Positions 60,489-64,000 of a stretch of 64,000 nt of DNA are shown piece by piece (within the stretch, counting starts at the first letter, position 1; each line of letters begins with the position of its first letter). Both the position numbers and the translations under genes were made by a program. The DNA comes from Halobacteriovoraceae bacterium (GTDB lineage: Bacteria > Bdellovibrionota > Bacteriovoracia > Bacteriovoracales > Bacteriovoracaceae). The stretch is from NCBI GenBank assembly GCA_002711995.1, contig PASN01000001.1:207018-271017 (forward strand), written 5' to 3'. The notes under the pieces are model-generated. The model had not been told where the DNA came from and did not search any database. It worked only from the letters and a program-made list of their open reading frames with translations.

Positions 60489-60887
60489 CTATTTTTTAAT
60501 ACAAAGAGCTTCCAAGGAATATCCTTGTCCAAATCCAATATATTTAGAACCACTTTCAGCATATGCAGTCCCAACAGAACCATTCTGATTTGGTGCTTTC
60601 AGCGTAAGTACAAGAGGACTCTCTCCACCATCGCGTTCGTTGCTAATAGAAATTGCCCATGGCATAACTTCAGGTCTAGTATCCCATCTGTGTTCGGGCT
60701 CTTGCTCTCTGCCAAATAGAGTTGATCTATTGGCATCAACTGAAACAACAATGTTGTTAACACCTACAGTTGCTGTCTCATTATCTAAATTTGTAAACTC
60801 ACCTCTTACACTGCAGGAGTATTTGTCGGCAGAAAAGGCCGAAATGCTTGTAAGTGCTAGTAAACCGATTAATAGTGTTTTCATCAT
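60489..60887 (-). CDS. Short secreted protein (132 residues)
   Basis: The product has a signal peptide (about 1-20, MMKTLLIGLLALTSISAFSA). The mature part starts DKYSCSVRGEFTNLDN and ends GQGYSLEALCIKK, with two cysteines likely in one disulfide. It is beta-rich, with no named family. The start has two ATG codons in a row, behind AGGAGATT. Its terminator is clear. It belongs to a run of three short secreted proteins on the same strand next to an insertion sequence. Confidence 0.7.
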   Translation of the reverse strand: MMKTLLIGLLALTSISAFSADKYSCSVRGEFTNLDNETATVGVNNIVVSVDANRSTLFGREQEPEHRWDTRPEVMPWAISISNERDGGESPLVLTLKAPNQNGSVGTAYAESGSKYIGFGQGYSLEALCIKK

Positions 60888-60897
60888 AATCTCCTAG

Positions 60898-61288
60898 TTT
60901 TAAAGAATAATCTTTGTTTTCTCTATTCAATTCTTAAAATTTAAGCTCTCGCCCGCGAAACATTCTAAATACCACTTAAATTGCTTCCCAGACCTAAGTG
61001 AAATGAAACTTACCACAGATAAACGCACTGTAGCAAATCTAATAAATAATCAAGTAAAACTTATATGAAAATCAGAATTCTATGAGGTGATAAAAGTGAA
61101 GAATTTTTCATCAAGAAGAACCACTTAAATATATAAATACCACCTAAAGTCTTTAGGTGATATTTACAAGGAGCCGACTTCTTAAAATAATTTCATGTGC
61201 TCACACCCAACCTATTTCGAGCATTGACAAAGTCATTTTAAGATTAAAGCTTTATACTTTCAGCTAATTTGAAGTCTTTCTGGTTAAA
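60898..61288. other. 391-base stretch without a clear gene
   Basis: No frame above about 25 codons is convincing here. A hairpin CACCTAAA-N3-TTTAGGTG lies at 61141-61159 and is followed on the minus strand by TATTTATATATTT; it could end the transcript of the 111-residue secreted protein. The word CCACTTAAAT recurs near 60972 and 61121. Confidence 0.5.
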
Positions 61289-61624
61289 CTAGTTCGTATA
61301 ATTATACAGAGGAACTACTGCTCCGTTTATAATTTCAAACAACATGACTCCCTTGTCTCCACTTTCAGCGTGCCATTCAAAAAGACATCTATTGTTATCA
61401 TTATGGGTAGTACAAGAAATTCCCATATCTACCACTTCAACTTTGGAAATATCTCCTGCTATATGACTAGTTGAAATGTACTCTTCTATTTTCTTTGCTT
61501 CTGCATAATTTAAGGAGTACTTACCACTTTCTTTGATATTCAAAGATTTTCCATTAACATTTCCAGAAGTTGAATTTGCCGAAAATGACAGCACTAATAG
61601 GAAACTAAAAAAAATTGCTTTCAT
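61289..61624 (-). CDS. Short secreted protein (111 residues)
   Basis: It starts at ATG 61624 (MKAIFFSFLLVLSFSANS), after GTGGAGAATAGC; a longer frame from GTG 61636 adds four residues. A signal peptide is followed by a mature chain with TSGNVNGKSLNIKESGKY and two cysteines (ISCTTHNDNNRCLFEW). The end, VMLFEIINGAVVPLYNYTN, is beta-rich. I recognise no family. It may be one of several related periplasmic or secreted proteins beside it. Confidence 0.65.
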   Translation of the reverse strand: MKAIFFSFLLVLSFSANSTSGNVNGKSLNIKESGKYSLNYAEAKKIEEYISTSHIAGDISKVEVVDMGISCTTHNDNNRCLFEWHAESGDKGVMLFEIINGAVVPLYNYTN

Positions 61625-61816
61625 GCTATTCTCCACTGATTTGAAACATAAATGGTTAAAGTGAAACCGTTTTTATGGTTTCTTCGTTTTGTTAAAAAAA
61701 TCATTAAACCGTGATTTTAAAGACGATCTTTCGTGATCGAAGTAGATTTTATTTCAAGTTTTATGCCTTTATAAACAGAGACTTGTTCGTTACCCAGTAT
61801 TAAGTGAGCTCAAATC

Positions 61817-62239
61817 TTACTTTTCTATGCACTTAAACGTATCATTACCTTCAGCAGAGCTACGCATTACTAATCCAAAACCATCATTAGTTTTAGCAAA
61901 GCTGACAAAATATTTATCTACAAATCTTTCACCTTCTATAATTGCCAGAAACTCTGTTACTAAGAGATCGTTTTCACATGTTGATTCAGCAATAATTCTC
62001 ATTGGTGATTCTGAGCTCTGAGGCTTATCAGAAATAACTATTTTTCCGATAACCGCAGTATAGCTAACAGTATTATCTGCATTAATCACTATAGAGTACT
62101 CAAGTCCATCGGAAGAACTGTGTTGTGCAATCTCGACTTCGAGATTTTCACCGCAAGTATACTCACCTTCTAAATTGGGGCATGCATAGCTTAATGTGCT
62201 AAAAAAACTAATCATTATAAGAACGCCAATTTTTTTCAT
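61817..62239 (-). CDS. Short secreted cysteine-containing protein (140 residues)
   Basis: The signal peptide MKKIGVLIMISFFSTLSYA is cut before CPNLEGEYTCGENLEVEI, so the mature chain may start at a cysteine. Cysteines in CPNLEGEYTC and ESTCEN, and the last in FKCIEK, could form disulfides. The pattern of paired strands (FVDKYFVSFAKTNDGFGLVM) suggests a lipocalin-like or beta-barrel fold. No family is certain. It lies 128 bases left of an insertion sequence. Confidence 0.7.
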   Translation of the reverse strand: MKKIGVLIMISFFSTLSYACPNLEGEYTCGENLEVEIAQHSSSDGLEYSIVINADNTVSYTAVIGKIVISDKPQSSESPMRIIAESTCENDLLVTEFLAIIEGERFVDKYFVSFAKTNDGFGLVMRSSAEGNDTFKCIEK

Positions 62240-62363
62240 GTAAACCGCCTTTTCATTTAAGTAACGATTAATATCAAAATCGTGTTTATTATTTCTCTGT
62301 CTTTTTATTCGTGGTCAGGAAAGCAGTCTTTCTCGATCAAACGTTATGTTTTTTATTTCTAAG

Positions 62364-62367
62364 CTTT
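62364..62367. repeat. Left copy of 4-bp target duplication (CTTT)
   Basis: CTTT stands directly before the left inverted repeat of the IS and again directly after the right one (63699-63702). A 4-bp duplication is within the range known for IS3-family elements. Confidence 0.65.
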
Positions 62368-62392
62368 TGGAGTGAACCCCGTTGGTTGGACA
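62368..62392 (+). repeat. Left terminal inverted repeat of the IS
   Basis: Twenty-one of 25 bases match the reverse complement of 63674-63698, beginning TGGAGTGAACCCC in both. The ends are TG and CA, as in IS3-family elements. Confidence 0.9.
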
Positions 62393-62418
62393 GATCTTCG
62401 GGCACTTTCTGAACAAGC

Positions 62419-63288
62419 CTAACTAGCTTTGTCAGTTAATTCTTTTTCATATGCCAAAGGACTTTTATACCCCAAAGAGGAATGAAGTCTTTTGGCGTTG
62501 TATACTTCCTCGATAAATTTTGGAAGCTTTTTCATCACATCGTGGAAGGTTTTATATCCTTTAAAGTAGATTTCTTCATACTTGAGAGTCTTAAAAAATG
62601 ACTCGATAAAAGCATTTTGAGTTGGGCTACCTTTGTCTGACATACTAATCCGAAATCCAGACTCTTTTAAATACCTAACGTATTCTTCAGATCGATACTG
62701 GGCACCTTGATCACTATGGTGAATACAACCTTCTTTGATTGTTCTTCGAGAGAGTGCTGAGTCCAAAGCATTTATGCAGAGAACGTAATCCATCTTCTTT
62801 GAAATCGCCCACCCAACTACGACTCGTGAATATATGTCTATAATTGCGGCCAGGTAAACAAAACCGCTCTCAAGCCTTATAAAGGTAATGTCTGTCGCCC
62901 ATGCTTGGCCGGTAGCTGTAACTTCAAAATCTCTTAAAAGGTTTTCGAATGGCCTTCCATCGTTAAGCTTTTGATAAACTTGAAATTGATTTTTCTTTCT
63001 GACATGGCAACTTTCAATTCCAAACTTCTTCATCAAGCGAAGAACCTTTTTATGATTAATCAAATGGCCTTTAGACCTCAGCTCCCGCTCAATCCGCCTA
63101 TATCCATAGCCTGGAAAGTCTCCATTTATTTCCACTATCAATTTCTTCCACTCAAGGTCTGAGGTTACTTTTTCCTTATTTGTTTTATGGTAAAAGCTAC
63201 TTCTTGAAATACCCATTACTTCGCATCCTCTTTGAATTGTTCCCAATTCTCTGAGGTGATTACGGATGAAGATTCGCTTTTCAGCCAC
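62419..63288 (-). CDS. IS3-family transposase, OrfB (DDE integrase part)
   Basis: This 289-residue frame has the rve integrase core: WATDITFIRLESGFVYLAAI (first Asp), IHHSDQGAQYRSEEYVRYL (second Asp), and QNAFIESFFKTLKYEEIY (Glu). N-terminal parts CEVMGISRSSFYHK and GYGYRRIERELRSKGH belong to HTH_21 of the IS150 group. It is likely made as an OrfAB fusion through a -1 frameshift in orfA; the GTG at 63288 may also start it alone. It ends near the left inverted repeat. Confidence 0.95.
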   Translation of the reverse strand: MAEKRIFIRNHLRELGTIQRGCEVMGISRSSFYHKTNKEKVTSDLEWKKLIVEINGDFPGYGYRRIERELRSKGHLINHKKVLRLMKKFGIESCHVRKKNQFQVYQKLNDGRPFENLLRDFEVTATGQAWATDITFIRLESGFVYLAAIIDIYSRVVVGWAISKKMDYVLCINALDSALSRRTIKEGCIHHSDQGAQYRSEEYVRYLKESGFRISMSDKGSPTQNAFIESFFKTLKYEEIYFKGYKTFHDVMKKLPKFIEEVYNAKRLHSSLGYKSPLAYEKELTDKAS

Positions 63289-63605
63289 TGTATGTAACTT
63301 TCCGCTTTTTTTAACATCTTAACTTGCAGATACAGGTCTCCAAGTTCGGCCTTCAGAGATAGATTTTCTCTTTCAAGAGACTTCTCTCGCTCTGACTTAG
63401 TTTGTTCTTCTGCCCACTTTGGAGGATTGCTTTTCTTAATTCCGCTTCCTTTAAATTCCTTCACACAGCTGGCCACTGCACCTGGAGAAACTTGATATTT
63501 AGCAGCGGCCTGCCTGTAGGTCATTTCTTTAGCGACAACGGCCTCAGCAATGGATTTTCTGACTTCGTGGGGCAGTTTGTGAGGCCTGCCAATTGATTTT
63601 TTCAT
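63216..63605 (-). CDS. IS3-family transposase, OrfA (helix-turn-helix part)
   Basis: This 129-residue frame encodes the DNA-binding part. It starts MKKSIGRPHKLPHEVRKSIA, has the helix-turn-helix TYRQAAAKYQVSPGAVASCV, and ends in a leucine-rich helix LSLKAELGDLYLQVKMLKK. It overlaps orfB by 73 bases. The A-rich TTAAAAAAAGC at the end of the coiled coil is the frameshift site. Start follows TATGAGGAG. Confidence 0.93.
   Translation of the reverse strand: MKKSIGRPHKLPHEVRKSIAEAVVAKEMTYRQAAAKYQVSPGAVASCVKEFKGSGIKKSNPPKWAEEQTKSEREKSLERENLSLKAELGDLYLQVKMLKKAESYIQWLKSESSSVITSENWEQFKEDAK
63305..63312 (-). other. Slippery site for -1 frameshifting in the IS
   Basis: On the minus strand AAAAAAAG lies in orfA at Leu-Lys-Lys-Ala. 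Slipping back by one base leads to AGC GGA AAG TTA CAT and then into orfB before its GTG. This is the usual way IS3 elements make the full transposase. Confidence 0.82.
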
Positions 63606-63673
63606 CTTAAACTCCTCATATTTATTATAGCTGAGAAGCTAAGTTGGTCTTGTTCAGAAACTATTGCCTAGAG

Positions 63674-63698
63674 TGTCCAGTCGATGGGGTTCACTCCA
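63674..63698 (-). repeat. Right terminal inverted repeat of the IS
   Basis: TGTCCAGTCGATGGGGTTCA is the inner part, followed by CTCCA. It pairs with the left repeat in 21 of 25 positions. The CTTT target copy follows at 63699-63702. Confidence 0.9.
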
Positions 63699-63716
63699 CT
63701 TTGTCGCTCATACTAT

Positions 63717-64000
63717 CTATCGAAACCTAGTGTTTTGATATACCGCCACGAAATCAAAAAGGTTTGAATATATGTTTCTGAGGGAAGTATTTACAGTGTT
63801 GAAAGTATCAATTCTCCATTTTACAGTGTCATAGAGATTTACTAGATCTAGGACCTCTGTTTCAACATTAGCCGGAAACTTTCCATTGTAGTAATCATTG
63901 TATAAATTATTATAAAACGAATCTATTGCCATTATAATAGGAGGCAAAGAAATATTCGATACTTCATTCCGATTCGTAACATCCCAACCATCTTGCCAAC
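63717..64000 (-). CDS. C-terminal part of an unknown protein, cut by the window edge
   Basis: An open minus-strand frame comes in from the right edge and stops at TAG 63717-63719. At least 93 residues are visible, beginning WQDGWDVTNRNEVSNISLPP and ending FDFVAVYQNTRFR. It is rich in Asn, Tyr and Asp, for example YNNLYNDYYNGKFPANVETE. The beginning lies outside the window, so the internal TTG at 63947 is not the real start. It ends 18 bases from the insertion sequence, which may have landed just behind the gene. Unknown family. Confidence 0.55.
   Translation of the reverse strand, partial: WQDGWDVTNRNEVSNISLPPIIMAIDSFYNNLYNDYYNGKFPANVETEVLDLVNLYDTVKWRIDTFNTVNTSLRNIYSNLFDFVAVYQNTRFR

Larger units (their letters stand above)
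62368..63698 (-). mobile_element. Complete IS3-family insertion sequence
   Basis: The element is about 1.33 kb and has both ends. The left end reads TGGAGTGAACCCCGTTGG at 62368 and the right end GGGGTTCACTCCA at 63686-63698, with a further GAACAAG match inward. Two overlapping frames, orfA and orfB, fill the inside, with a slippery A7G site in orfA. Gene order and the DDE core place it in IS3, IS150-like subgroup. Target duplication CTTT supports recent movement. Both frames look intact, so it may still be active. Confidence 0.92.

Noticed and set aside
1-64000. CRISPR arrays, tRNA or rRNA genes, prophage modules
   Set aside because: No regularly spaced repeats, tRNA cloverleaf or rRNA segment and no phage structural genes were seen by reading. 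A tool such as tRNAscan-SE should confirm the absence.

Overview
The window is about 64 kb of AT-rich, gene-dense bacterial chromosome. No rRNA, tRNA or CRISPR array was seen. I infer a Gram-negative member of the Bdellovibrionota, close to Bacteriovorax/Halobacteriovorax. The basis is the strong AGGAGG-type ribosome sites, the many short secreted proteins and lipoproteins, an RND tripartite pump, and the mix of hydrolases, PilZ proteins and DUF families. The sequence itself carries no taxonomic marker gene, so this placement is not proven.

Layout. 1-4.3 kb: a partial cNMP-binding protein, a uracil-DNA glycosylase-like protein, an alternative oxidase, and a secreted caspase/CHAT-like protein with a long HEAT-like tail. 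4.4-7.7 kb: a light-sensing pair, heme oxygenase plus a hybrid bacteriophytochrome kinase. 7.7-11.4 kb: a large exported protein with a GNAT-like end, Dps and a secreted trypsin-like protease. 11.4-14.5 kb: egtB-egtD (ergothioneine synthesis) and an EamA transporter. 14.6-21.1 kb: secreted and membrane proteins (DUF3179, DUF547, a VTT-flavoprotein fusion, a sterol-desaturase-like protein, lipoproteins). 21.2-22.4 kb: a methyltransferase and a DCC thioredoxin-like protein.

22.4-24.7 kb holds the most unusual locus. It is a tightly overlapping minus-strand operon of a 57-residue peptide with a Gly/Asp/Thr/Ser-rich tail, a family 2 glycosyltransferase, a JmjC/cupin oxygenase and a PqqD-like peptide-binding protein. 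This looks like a ribosomally made, post-translationally modified peptide (RiPP) system of a type I do not recognise.

24.8-39.5 kb is mainly housekeeping: PhoX, NhaC, a coiled-coil Met-rich protein, RecJ, a TruA-like enzyme, cyclophilin, PilZ and HAAS proteins, PdxH, endonuclease IV and SpoIID. 39.5-44.6 kb has a GbsR-like regulator with an inverted-repeat operator, a small ORF that may be frameshifted, a FabZ-like protein, several small proteins and a copper-binding four-helix-bundle protein. 44.6-49.1 kb is a peroxide-defence block on one strand: exported catalase, ankyrin protein, ahpC and ahpF. 49.3-55.1 kb is an acrA-acrB-tolC type RND efflux operon. 55.2-59.7 kb has an ACP-adenylating ligase-PlsC three-domain lipid enzyme, an HD protein and a GlxA-type AraC regulator. 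59.8-64 kb is accessory: a DUF2459-like lipoprotein, three short secreted proteins, a complete IS3-family insertion sequence with inverted repeats and a 4-bp target duplication, and a gene running off the right edge.
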